Made by a program: the position numbers and the translations under genes
Notes under the pieces: model-generated
The model's input: the letters and a program-made list of their open reading frames with translations, nothing else
Database searches by the model: none
What the model was told of the DNA's origin: nothing
Part shown: one piece after another, positions 1 to 7,484 of the stretch
Numbering within the stretch: position 1 is the first letter of the stretch
Layout of the letters: the number at the start of each line of letters is the position of its first letter
NCBI RefSeq assembly: GCF_040822065.1
Contig: NZ_CP162005.1
Span: 1,550,001-1,614,000 of the forward strand
Length of the DNA stretch: 64,000 bases
Source: Pedobacter sp. WC2423
GTDB taxonomy: Bacteria > Bacteroidota > Bacteroidia > Sphingobacteriales > Sphingobacteriaceae
Direction of reading: 5' to 3'

Positions 1-343
1 TAGTGAGTTTCTGATTGGTCGCCGGTATACCCATAAACTCGTTGCCATGAGTAAATACCATTTCTGCCCGTACGCCGGCCCGTTGATGAGTGCCAAAAAT
101 TTCATGTACGTTAACGATCACATCAGGAAATGCCTCGGTAAATCCCTGTACTAAACTTCTATATCCTTCAGGACCGTCCTGCTGGCCTGGGCCTAGTGGA
201 ATATCCTGCCAATCCGGGGCTAAAATTTGTTCGATCACACTATAATCACGTTTACTGAATAAACCATAAAATGTTTTTAAGGTATCGATTTCCTGTTGGG
301 TTAAAGCTTTCACTAAGCCTTCTGCTGTTTGATCTGTAGTCAT
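1..343 (-). CDS. SnoaL-like / ester cyclase family protein, 3' end beyond window
   Basis: The gene runs off the left edge, so only the first 114 residues are seen (start ATG at 343, reading MTTDQTAEGLVKALTQQEID). The segment with LAPDWQDIPLGPGQQDGPEG followed by VQGFTEAFPDVIVNVHEI is typical of the SnoaL-like polyketide cyclase/ester cyclase fold (NTF2-like superfamily), small cytoplasmic proteins of about 130-150 residues. Substrate cannot be told from sequence. It lies upstream of, and on the same strand as, nothing else visible; the next gene rightward (479-1435) is also on the minus strand and could be read into it. Family call is by motif similarity only. Confidence 0.7.
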   Translation of the reverse strand, partial: MTTDQTAEGLVKALTQQEIDTLKTFYGLFSKRDYSVIEQILAPDWQDIPLGPGQQDGPEGYRSLVQGFTEAFPDVIVNVHEIFGTHQRAGVRAEMVFTHGNEFMGIPATNQKLT

Positions 344-478
344 TGATTTTTATAAAGTATTGATTATTATAAGATTATTCAGGCTTTGCACAGGTTTATT
401 TTTAAGTGCAAGTAAGTACCGGTAGAGCGGCCAAGCAGATAATTTTCATATTGCTTCCGGACACAAATAGAATTTTGG

Positions 479-1435
479 TTATTTTGCAACAACCGCTATC
501 TTGCCTGTTGCTCTTCCGGATTCCACTGCGGCTTGCGCGTCGGGCAGTTGATCAAATTCAAATACCAGCGTAATTTTGGGCGTAACTTTGCCTGCTTTGA
601 TAAGGTTACTGATTTCGGTAAGTACTTTGCCTGAAGAATTCACGAATACACCCAGGCCATTTACAGCGCTTTCTTCCAATTTTGCCGAAAGTGCCTCTGC
701 AAAATGCGGCTGCAGGTAGACCAAACGTCCTCCTTTTTTAATTACTGAAATCGAGCGCAAAACATGTTCGACAGAGTTGATGGTATCAATTACTACATCT
801 ACATCACTTACTTTGGTTTCAAAGGGACTTTCTGTATAATCCAAAAATTCATCTACACCTAAACTGCGTACGAATTCTTCATTTTTACCTGAAGCTGTGC
901 CGATAACATAAGCACCACGGTCTTTGGCAAATTGTACAGCGAAGTGGCCTACGCCGCCAGAGGCTGCATGGATAAGAACTTTTTCTCCTTTTTGGATATC
1001 TGCCAGCGTAACTACAGCCTGGTAAGCTGTCATAGCGGACATAGGGGTGGCTCCTGCAGAGGTGAAGGACAAATTTTCTGGCTTAAATGTTAACTGGTCA
1101 GCCTGCGCTACTACCTGGGTAGCATAGGTACTGCCCAGTCCTGGCATATTTACTAAACCATATACCTCATCTCCCGGTTTAAAGGCCACTACCCCTTCTC
1201 CGACTTGTTCAACAATACCCGCTACGTCCCATCCCAGGATTATATGCTCAGGAAATATTCCTCCAGTGATCATACCTAGAATATCTTTTGAACTACGGAC
1301 CTGGATATCTATCGGATTGATACCAATCGACTTAGTCTGAATAAGCACTTCACCAGCTTTAACTGTGGGGGTAGTTAAAGTGATTAATTTTAAGTTTTCC
1401 AACCCTCCGTTTTTTTCTAAAATATAAGCTTCCAT
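479..1435 (-). CDS. Medium-chain NAD(P)-dependent alcohol dehydrogenase / quinone oxidoreductase family
   Basis: 318-residue MDR-superfamily protein. The N-terminal GroES-like domain (about 1-120) carries the GWDVAGIVEQVGEGV motif, and the Rossmann domain carries KVLIHAASGGVGHFAVQFAK (about 152-170), the NAD(P)H-binding AASGGVG signature of zinc-independent quinone oxidoreductases. The usual zinc-ligand cysteines are not evident. It probably reduces quinones or enones in the cytoplasm with NADPH; the substrate is unknown. An AraC-type regulator gene lies directly upstream on the same strand (1557-2450). The 121-bp gap contains a -7-like element and a 10-bp-spaced direct repeat, suggesting AraC control. 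It is a paralogue of the dehydrogenase at 10631-11575. Confidence 0.88.
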   Translation of the reverse strand: MEAYILEKNGGLENLKLITLTTPTVKAGEVLIQTKSIGINPIDIQVRSSKDILGMITGGIFPEHIILGWDVAGIVEQVGEGVVAFKPGDEVYGLVNMPGLGSTYATQVVAQADQLTFKPENLSFTSAGATPMSAMTAYQAVVTLADIQKGEKVLIHAASGGVGHFAVQFAKDRGAYVIGTASGKNEEFVRSLGVDEFLDYTESPFETKVSDVDVVIDTINSVEHVLRSISVIKKGGRLVYLQPHFAEALSAKLEESAVNGLGVFVNSSGKVLTEISNLIKAGKVTPKITLVFEFDQLPDAQAAVESGRATGKIAVVAK

Positions 1436-1470
1436 TTTTAATATTTAATTTATTAATAATAATATGGAAG

Positions 1471-1507
1471 CAAAGTTAGTGGTCAGAGAAAGCCTGAAAA
1501 AGCCTGA
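1471..1507 (-). promoter_or_regulatory. Probable promoter with AraC-type direct repeat
   Basis: On the minus strand TAACTTTG (1471-1478) matches the Bacteroidota -7 consensus TAnnTTTG, 36 bp before the ATG of the dehydrogenase. Just upstream, TCAGGCTT occurs twice exactly 10 bp apart (1490-1497 and 1500-1507), one helical turn, as expected of paired half-sites for an AraC-family activator. That the neighbouring AraC protein binds here is inference. Confidence 0.5.
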
Positions 1508-1556
1508 TTCAAACTAAAAATGGTGCAAAACAAACAATTTTACCCCCCCTTGTCAC

Positions 1557-2450
1557 TTAAGATCGAAATTGATGAGGCGTGGTCAGATTTTGTTTTTTGA
1601 AGAATTTAATAAAATTAGAAGTATCATCAAACCCTAAACACCAGGCAATTTCCCCGATATTCCAGTTGGTATGTTTCAATAAGGCCCTGGCTTCCGATGC
1701 TATCCGCACTGAAATCAATTGCGTAGTTGTCTTACCTGATGTACTCTTTAATACCCTATTCAGGTGATTAATATGAACATTGAGCCGATCTGCAAATTCA
1801 GCAGCGGTCTTCAGCCTAATTTGTTGTACAGTAGATTCGATAGGAAACTGTCTTTCCAAAAGCTCATGAAATAAAGAATCAATGCGTTTACTTGCATTAG
1901 AATCAACTTCTTTTTTAATTGTTAATGCCGGCCTTAATTTGAGGGCCATATGAATAAGTTCGAACACCTGGTTTCGCAACACATCATATTTATAGAGGTA
2001 ATCTGAAGAAATTTCAATGAACATTCGTTCAAATAATTCCATCACTTTTGCAGCCTCTTCATCATTGAGATCTAATATGGGCGTTCCACCAGGTTGGTAA
2101 AGCGGATAGTCTGTAATACTTCCGAATCCCTTCATGTAATCTTCAGTAAATACGCAAAAGGCTCCAACCGGCTGCTCATTCGATGGAGTCCAGTTATAGG
2201 GTATTTGGGGATTGGCAAACATGAGCATATTGTGCCGCACGTTATAGGTCTGATCAGCATATTCTACCAAATGCGCTCCTTTAATCAGCGCAATTTTGTA
2301 GTAATCCTTACGACTGTAGGGCATAGGATATGCAGGTTTAGGGCCGGTATAATCTTCCATTGTAAATACATTGAAATGTCCCGTTCTACGAAAAATATCG
2401 CTCGGGAGAATGCCCATTTTTTCCCGATAAAACACTTCCAGTGATTCCAT
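1557..2450 (-). CDS. AraC family transcriptional regulator
   Basis: About 297 residues from the ATG at 2450 (MESLEVFYREKMGILPSD). A longer in-frame start at 2540 exists but would overlap the remnant SDR gene, and TCAGGAAAG just before 2450 favours the shorter form. The N-terminal half looks like an AraC effector/cupin domain (Y-x-V-R-H-N-M-L-M-F-A-N-P-Q-I-P-Y). The C-terminal 100 residues hold the two HTH motifs, with the second reading WNIGEIAWCLGFDDTSNFIK followed by FFKKQNLTTPHQFR. It probably controls the downstream dehydrogenase (479-1435) on the same strand; this is inferred from adjacency and the direct repeats between them. Confidence 0.88.
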   Translation of the reverse strand: MESLEVFYREKMGILPSDIFRRTGHFNVFTMEDYTGPKPAYPMPYSRKDYYKIALIKGAHLVEYADQTYNVRHNMLMFANPQIPYNWTPSNEQPVGAFCVFTEDYMKGFGSITDYPLYQPGGTPILDLNDEEAAKVMELFERMFIEISSDYLYKYDVLRNQVFELIHMALKLRPALTIKKEVDSNASKRIDSLFHELLERQFPIESTVQQIRLKTAAEFADRLNVHINHLNRVLKSTSGKTTTQLISVRIASEARALLKHTNWNIGEIAWCLGFDDTSNFIKFFKKQNLTTPHQFRS

Positions 2451-2494
2451 TCTTTCCTGATTATCATTATAGCTGTAAAAGATAAATACCAAAA

Positions 2495-2790
2495 TTATGC
2501 CATAGCACCGTTGGCGCCAATGATCTGCCAGGATATCCACTTTGAATCATCGCAGGCTAAAGTAACAATAACCCGGGCAATATCTTCTGGCTGGCCTATG
2601 CGACCAAAAGCATTGCTGTTGGTCAGACGGTAAATGTCTTGCTGCAACTACCAGCTGTGCAGATTCGTAACTGCCATTATAGTTAACGATAACAGCGGCA
2701 CCGTTTTTCGCTAGCTCTAAAGCAAGTAACAGCACCTATACCTTTTGAAGCACCCGTAACCAGCGCAACTTTTCCATTTAATTTATGCAT
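2495..2790 (-). pseudogene. Short-chain dehydrogenase/reductase (SDR) remnant, internally deleted and frameshifted
   Basis: From the ATG at 2790 the frame reads MHKLNGKVALVTGASKGIG, the canonical SDR cofactor-binding start, then loses frame. The next piece, ALELAKNGAAVIVNYNGSYE, is in another frame (around 2700). The 3' end (2636-2495) in a third context reads FGRIGQPEDIARVIVTLACD and ends QIIGANGAMA, a standard SDR C-terminus. The middle of the protein, including the catalytic YxxxK, is missing, so only about 100 of the usual 250 codons remain. The pieces are in correct order on one strand, so this is a decayed single gene, not several small genes. Confidence 0.88.
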
Positions 2791-3033
2791 ATCCTTATAA
2801 TTTTACACCCAAAATTAAAAAATATCCTATTGTATAAATGGTTCAAATCAAACACTCTAAGGTGACAATCAAACAACACACCTTTAAGTGAGGCACCTGC
2901 GAGTAGCTTAAATGTCCTTGAGTAAGGAGCTTATCATACCGTTCCTACTTCTGTAGAATACAAAGCCTTCTTAAAAGTCACGGTCTTACTAAAATAAGAG
3001 GGATAATTAAAGCTTTTTACATTATTCCTCTTT

Positions 3034-3422
3034 TTGGCTAAGTCATTCAGTGAATCGGCTAATAAATCCGGTTTACTGTCATCCATATTTGTAATTATAA
3101 TATGGTGGAATGCGATGCCAGCTTTTACAAAATTAACATCTTCACAGGAAAAATTAATTGAGAAAAAAAATGTTGGAACCTTCCGCGTCTCACTTACCCG
3201 TCAGGGGAATTGGTTTGTTAGAACTGCTGGGTGTATTTGGTATTATTATACCCCAGCTTACCGGTATCCTACCCGTTCTTACCCCCAATAGCGGCAGTTG
3301 GTTTTGCGTTGATCATGCTTGTCGCGTTTATGATTCATCTTAAAAAGAAGGAGTACGGGATATTACCTCTTTTAGTAATTGTATTTGCGCTATCTTTAAT
3401 AGCAGCTTTATTTAGATTTTAA
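3034..3422 (+). pseudogene. DoxX-like membrane protein, two frameshifts
   Basis: Three overlapping frames together spell a DoxX-like four-helix membrane protein. The pieces are WWNAMPAFTKLTSSQEKL (frame of 3034), then LPVRGIGLLELLGVFGIIIP and QLTGILPVLTP (frame of 3158), then IAAVGFALIMLVAFMIHLKK and EYGILPLLVIVFALSLIAAL ending FRF (frame of 3231, stop at 3422). The first shift falls at a run of eight A (3163-3170), the second at a run of five C (3282-3286). The order and the REllG/P-x-L-T-x-L-A-A-V-G pattern match DoxX-like proteins. The N-terminus is also degenerate, so a functional start is not clear. Either real decay or sequencing error at homopolymers. Confidence 0.75.
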
Positions 3423-3462
3423 AAATTAAAAAGAACACCTTAACCCTTCTACAAAACATCTT

Positions 3463-3828
3463 ATGTATTATAAATATGTTGTAATTGTTATCGCTTTAGC
3501 CATCATCGGTCTGGGATGCCGTTTTATATTTGCAAATGACTCCATACTCAAGGAATGGGGCCTGGAATCAATAGATTCAACAGGGGTTCTGGGAAGACGA
3601 CTTGGCGCTATTTACCTTGGACTTTCAGTTTTATTATTTTTATCATTGACAAATATGTCAAAGGAACAGACCATTGTAATTGGAGTTTCTGCGATCTCAG
3701 GATTCCTGGCCATTTCTGGTATTTTAGATGTATGGGCTGGACGGGTTAATACGGGTGTTATCCGTTCAATTGTGGCAGAACTATTTTTATGTTTGGTTCT
3801 TCTTTCAACATTTTTTATAAAACGATAG
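3463..3828 (+). CDS. Small four-helix membrane protein, unknown function
   Basis: 121 residues with about four hydrophobic segments (YVVIVIALAIIGLGCRFIF; LGAIYLGLSVLLFLSL; IVIGVSAISGFLAISGILDV; SIVAELFLCLVLLSTFFI). I do not recognise a family with confidence; the layout resembles small DUF4345-like inner-membrane proteins. It ends one base before the ATG of the AraC gene at 3830, so the two are almost certainly co-transcribed. Together with the broken DoxX gene just upstream it may once have formed a small membrane-protein/regulator unit. Confidence 0.6.
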   Translation: MYYKYVVIVIALAIIGLGCRFIFANDSILKEWGLESIDSTGVLGRRLGAIYLGLSVLLFLSLTNMSKEQTIVIGVSAISGFLAISGILDVWAGRVNTGVIRSIVAELFLCLVLLSTFFIKR

Positions 3829-3829
3829 C

Positions 3830-4750
3830 ATGAACAATTTAAAACCCCATAAAGTTAAAAGTATATCTGAATTTCATCGCTTGACGGGCCTGCCAACACC
3901 TGAACATCCATTATTAAGTGTAACAAATTTTGATTCTTTTATACAAAGGCCTTTTAATGAACCGGTAAGTTTTATATTCGATTTCTATTCCATCTATCTC
4001 AAGCGAATCTCCAATGCAAAGTTCAAATATGGCCAGCAGAGGGGTGATTTTGATGAAGGCGTATTGTTTTTTATGGCACCTGGTCAGGTTTTCAGTATTG
4101 AGGTCGAAAAAGGTGAATCACTTAAACCTTCCGGCTGGATTGTACTAATTCATCCTGATTTCATATGGAATACAACCTTAAATAAAATCATAAAGCAATA
4201 TGAATTCTTTAATTATTCAGTAAACGAAGCCCTGCATCTTTCTGTTAAGGAAGAGAAAAAAATTGTAAATATAATCAAGAGCATCCGGCAGGAATATCAG
4301 TCTGATATTGATAGGTTCAGCCAACAAATTATCATTTCACAAATTGAAACAATGCTCAATTTTTCAGAAAGGTTTTATCATCGCCAGTTTATCACCCGCA
4401 AAAAAACAAATCATCAAATCCTTAATCGCTTAGAAGACACGCTCATAAAATATTTCAATAACAATGATCTGATTGCGAAGGGATTGCCGACTGTTCAATT
4501 CATTGCGGATGCGTTAAATATCTCACCCAATTATTTAAGTGATGTATTAAAAGTATTGACCGGCCAAAGTACACAACAACACATCCACGGTAAACTGGTA
4601 GAAAAAGCAAAAGAAAAATTATCAGGTACCGATCTATCAATAAGCGAAATTGCTTATGACCTTGGCTTCGGGCATCCCCAATCCTTTACCAAATTATTCA
4701 AGGCAAAAACCAATCTTTCCCCTTTGCAGTTCCGAAACTCATTTAATTAA
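3830..4750 (+). CDS. AraC family transcriptional regulator
   Basis: 306 residues. The N-terminal part (about 1-190) is a cupin-like sensing domain with F-M-A-P-G-Q-V-F typical of AraC proteins. The C-terminal part carries two HTH motifs: VQFIADALNISPNYLSDVLK and LSISEIAYDLGFGHPQSFTK, followed by LFKAKTNLSPLQFR. The start abuts the upstream membrane-protein gene (one base between stop and ATG), implying translational coupling. Targets are unknown; the closest candidates are that gene and the convergent, frameshifted NmrA-like gene. Confidence 0.9.
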   Translation: MNNLKPHKVKSISEFHRLTGLPTPEHPLLSVTNFDSFIQRPFNEPVSFIFDFYSIYLKRISNAKFKYGQQRGDFDEGVLFFMAPGQVFSIEVEKGESLKPSGWIVLIHPDFIWNTTLNKIIKQYEFFNYSVNEALHLSVKEEKKIVNIIKSIRQEYQSDIDRFSQQIIISQIETMLNFSERFYHRQFITRKKTNHQILNRLEDTLIKYFNNNDLIAKGLPTVQFIADALNISPNYLSDVLKVLTGQSTQQHIHGKLVEKAKEKLSGTDLSISEIAYDLGFGHPQSFTKLFKAKTNLSPLQFRNSFN

Positions 4751-4867
4751 GTGAAATATCAACATCGCTTATTTAAGGTGAAGAGGTATTGACCTCGCTT
4801 CAGTAAATTCATCATAAATTCCAAAAGATAGGCAGATGCCAACCTTTTGGAATGATAAAATCTCAAT

Positions 4868-5730
4868 TTACTTACCGTATACTTCCTGCAAGAATGATTG
4901 CACCGATGTTAATTTTCTCCCTATAAGATTTTCTAAATCGTGACTTGTGATATCCCCATCACCCTGTGCCTGCGCCAAAACAATGCCCACAAATTCTTCG
5001 GGAATAGATCCATCGGACTTTGACAAAGCTTCTGTAAACTCTTCAGGTGTAGGTGAAATATATCTTATTTTTTTGCCTGTAATTTCGGAGATACACATCG
5101 CTACATTATCGTAGCTGTATGCCTCGGTATTTACAAAGTCGTACACTTTATTCTCATGTCCCACTGAAAAAAGAACATCAGCCGCCGCTTCAGCCATTTC
5201 TGAACGCAACGCGAAACTCATTTTTCCCTTGCCTGCGGGCAAATAGATTATTTCAGTTTTCAACACATCGCCGATGAAGAATGGGATAAAATCCATATAT
5301 AAGCTGGTCTTCAAGATAGTGTATGTTAATCCGCTTTCTCTTAACAATTTTTCTGTTTCAAAATGTGCTTTAGCGAACATCCAAAGTGGTGAATTCGGGG
5401 TTTCGTCTTTCCGCTCTCCGCTCGTGTAAATGACATGTCCCACTCTTGCTTCCTTTGCGGCTTTTACTACGTGCTCGTGCTGAGATGAACGATTTGGAAT
5501 ATCGTTGCCCGAAACGAACAATAGCTTTTTTACCCCACTAAACGCTTTAACCAGTGACGGGTAATCATTATAATCACCTAATACAAGGTTGATGCTTTTT
5601 TTTTCAAATCTTGAGCCTTGTCGGTATCGCGTACAAGTGCTGAAATTTGATTTGCTGGAATGCCTGCTTTTAGCAGAAAATTGATCGTTAAGTTACCGAA
5701 ATGGCCAGTTGCTCCTGTTACTAGAATCAT
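4868..5730 (-). pseudogene. NmrA-like NAD(P)H-binding / quinone oxidoreductase, frameshifted in a poly-A run
   Basis: The frame starting at 5730 reads MILVTGATGHFGNLTINFLL, the Rossmann GxTGxxG start of QOR2/YtfG-like NmrA proteins, and continues to QDLKKK. There a run of nine A (coding sense; T at 5596-5604 on the plus strand) throws it out of frame and a stop follows. Adding one A restores the reading INLVLGDYNDYPSLVKAFSG and continues without break to the stop at 4868 (HVIYTSGERKDE, then EFVGIVLAQAQGDG near the end). Full length would be about 287 residues. The divergent hxlR-like gene is the usual partner of this family. With one clean indel in a homopolymer, sequencing error or slippage is as likely as true inactivation. 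Confidence 0.85.
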
Positions 5731-5787
5731 CTATTTAAATATTAAATGTGTGAATTATATTAAATGTTCTGCAAATAAACTATTTTT

Positions 5788-5819
5788 GTTACCTAAAGTA
5801 ACGTGTTACCTTAGGTAAC
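5788..5819. promoter_or_regulatory. Two tandem palindromic operators between divergent genes
   Basis: GTTACCTAAAGTAAC (5788-5802) and GTTACCTTAGGTAAC (5805-5819) are two near-identical palindromes with centres 17 bp apart. They lie 21 bp before the hxlR-like ATG (5840) and 58 bp from the start of the divergent NmrA-like gene (5730). HxlR proteins bind as dimers to palindromic sites in such intergenic regions, so autoregulation and control of the divergent gene is the likely role. Confidence 0.75.
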
Positions 5820-5839
5820 TTAAAAAAAGTAGTAACTAC

Positions 5840-6199
5840 ATGGTAACTAAGAAAAGTAATTGTAATGAGGCTAAGGGATGTCCGATCACTGCTACAATGG
5901 AACTTATTGGTGGAAAATGGAAGCCTGTTATCTTGTACAATCTTACTTTTGATACCCGGCGGTTTGGTGAAATTTCCGCTCGCATTCCAAGTATTTCTAG
6001 AAAAGTATTAACTCAACAATTAAAAGAATTGGAAAAGGACGGATTGGTAATCCGAAGGGAATTCAAAGAAATTCAACCACGAGTCGAGTATTCGTTGACA
6101 GAAAAAGGTAGAAGTCTTGAAGCTGTATTTAATGAAATAGCCGACTGGGGAATTAAGAATCTTTTGGCTAAGCCCATTAATGTGCCTAAGTGCTTTTAG
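5840..6199 (+). CDS. HxlR family transcriptional regulator
   Basis: 119 residues. The winged-helix core is clear: CPITATMELIGGKWKPVILY, then FGEISARIPSISRKVLTQQL, KELEKDGLVIRREF and RVEYSLTEKGRSLEAVFNEI. Cys near residues 8 and 13 precede the HTH as in many redox-sensing HxlR proteins (thiol-based response is inference). It is divergent from a frameshifted NmrA/QOR-like gene, the common YtfH-YtfG-like arrangement, with two palindromes between them. The last residues after WGIKN are antisense to an XRE fragment, so the C-terminal tail may be a by-product of a deletion junction. Confidence 0.9.
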   Translation: MVTKKSNCNEAKGCPITATMELIGGKWKPVILYNLTFDTRRFGEISARIPSISRKVLTQQLKELEKDGLVIRREFKEIQPRVEYSLTEKGRSLEAVFNEIADWGIKNLLAKPINVPKCF

Positions 6200-6471
6200 T
6201 TTCCCTGAAAGAGTAGTCAAATTAACCTCAAACGGAATGTAAGCCAAAAAATTTATAATGCGAGGAAAAAATTGAATTTGAGGAATATTCCTGTTTTTTT
6301 CCAATTTCTAATACAATCTTCACTAACTCTACAAATCCCTGCTACGTCTATTTGACGTAAGTTTAGTTCCATTCTTTTCTTTTTTATATGATCACCTATA
6401 GATACAGGGTTTTCAGGATAAGAAATAGGCATTGGTTTTCCGGTTTGGCTTTCAAAACGCAAACAAGGCAA
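6152..6471 (-). pseudogene. XRE-family helix-turn-helix protein, truncated and frameshifted
   Basis: One frame (from 6471) reads YPENPVSIGDHIKKKRMELN then LRQIDVAGICRVSEDCIRNW and KK. After a run of seven A (T at 6294-6300 on the plus strand) the sense continues in another frame as NRNIPQIQFFPRIINFLAYI then PFEVNLTTLSGKLKALRHIN and GLSQKIL. Together these match a common Bacteroidota XRE-type protein with N-W-E-x-x-R-x-x-P-Q-I-x-F-x-P-x-I-I-x-F-L-G-Y-x-P-F. Similarity stops near 6152, inside the antisense of the hxlR-like gene, so the 3' end was lost in a rearrangement. Confidence 0.72.
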
Positions 6472-6874
6472 CGCAGGAATGCCGTTTCATAGATACTGTT
6501 ACCGCAGATGGAAACAATATCCGAAGCCAATGATAACTAAATATTTCGGAATATCAAATATGGCATCGATACGGGGATCAGGATAATTCTGAAAAATTTA
6601 TGCTTCCGGCCTGGTAAACCTAAGAATATTCCAGCATAAGGGTTAAATTAGCCTAAATTTCCAGAATAATCATGGAAAACTTACGGATGATTAATTCATC
6701 CAAAGACTATTTGGTATATTGCACTGGTGAATATCGGTCTGTGATTTTCATTTCAATGATGAAGCCGGGCGGATATAACACCTACATAAATGTACCAGGG
6801 AGATTCAGTGCCATTCGATCGTCGCAAAAATAATCCGGCTTTTATTCTTGTAAACAGATAAATTAAATAATGAT
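6472..6874. other. Intergenic stretch without recognisable gene
   Basis: About 400 bp with stops in all frames and no convincing coding remnant on either strand. It must contain the promoter of the Lrp-type gene at 6875, but no consensus element stands out. Confidence 0.6.
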
Positions 6875-7339
6875 ATGACAGAGCTAGATGTAACAGATAA
6901 AGAGATTCTCAGGATTCTTCAAATAAATGCGAGCATCACCCACAAACAGCTTTCAGAACAGCTTTACAAATCAGTCGCAACTATTCATGAAAGGATCAGA
7001 AGACTGAAGAATTTGGGCTATATTATGCGCACCGTCGTTATTCTGGATAGACGAAAGATAGAAATGAACCTGATTGCATACAGTCAGGTATTGCTAAATG
7101 ACCATGCTGCGGAAACGCTTAAAGGCTTTGAAGATGAAGTCGTAAAATTTCCTGAAGTGATGGAGTGCCTTCAAATGACCGGAAGTTTCGATTTTGTTTT
7201 AAAAATTGCTACCCGTGATATGGACACCTATCATGACTTCTATCGTCGAAAACTTACAACACTTCCTAATATTACCACTGTCCAAAGTTTTTTCGTACTC
7301 TCTGAAGCGAAAACTGATACCGCCTATCCTATCTCATAA
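6875..7339 (+). CDS. Lrp/AsnC family transcriptional regulator
   Basis: 154 residues. The N-terminal winged HTH (LDVTDKEILRILQINASITH, KQLSEQLYKSVATIHERIRR) is followed by an RAM/effector domain (about 65-145; MECLQMTGSFDFVLKIATRD, then MDTYHDFYRRKLTTLPNITT). Such proteins form octamers and sense amino acids or related metabolites. No metabolic gene is adjacent; the gene ends convergently with the DsbD operon and shares a terminator-like hairpin with it. Confidence 0.93.
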   Translation: MTELDVTDKEILRILQINASITHKQLSEQLYKSVATIHERIRRLKNLGYIMRTVVILDRRKIEMNLIAYSQVLLNDHAAETLKGFEDEVVKFPEVMECLQMTGSFDFVLKIATRDMDTYHDFYRRKLTTLPNITTVQSFFVLSEAKTDTAYPIS

Positions 7340-7405
7340 ATTACCAGAGTTGACCCTTAACAATTCATATCATCAACATTGTTCAGTTTAACAGCACTTT
7401 ATACT

Positions 7406-7443
7406 AATAAGGGGAAGCCATCCAGCTTTCCCCCCTTATTCCT
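7406..7443. terminator. Bidirectional terminator-like hairpin
   Basis: AATAAGGGG (7406-7414) pairs with CCCCTTATT (7432-7440), with an inner AAGC/GCTT continuation separated by a bulge. It sits between the convergent Lrp gene (ends 7339) and DsbD gene (ends 7485). Confidence 0.6.
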
Positions 7444-7484
7444 CATTAACTAATTAACCTCTGGCACTTCTACAAAAAGCCAGT

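Noticed and set aside
2547..2735. Minus-strand frame of 62 codons starting MLLLALELAKNGAAVIVNYN as a separate gene
   Set aside because: It is the second fragment of the broken SDR gene followed by out-of-frame sequence.
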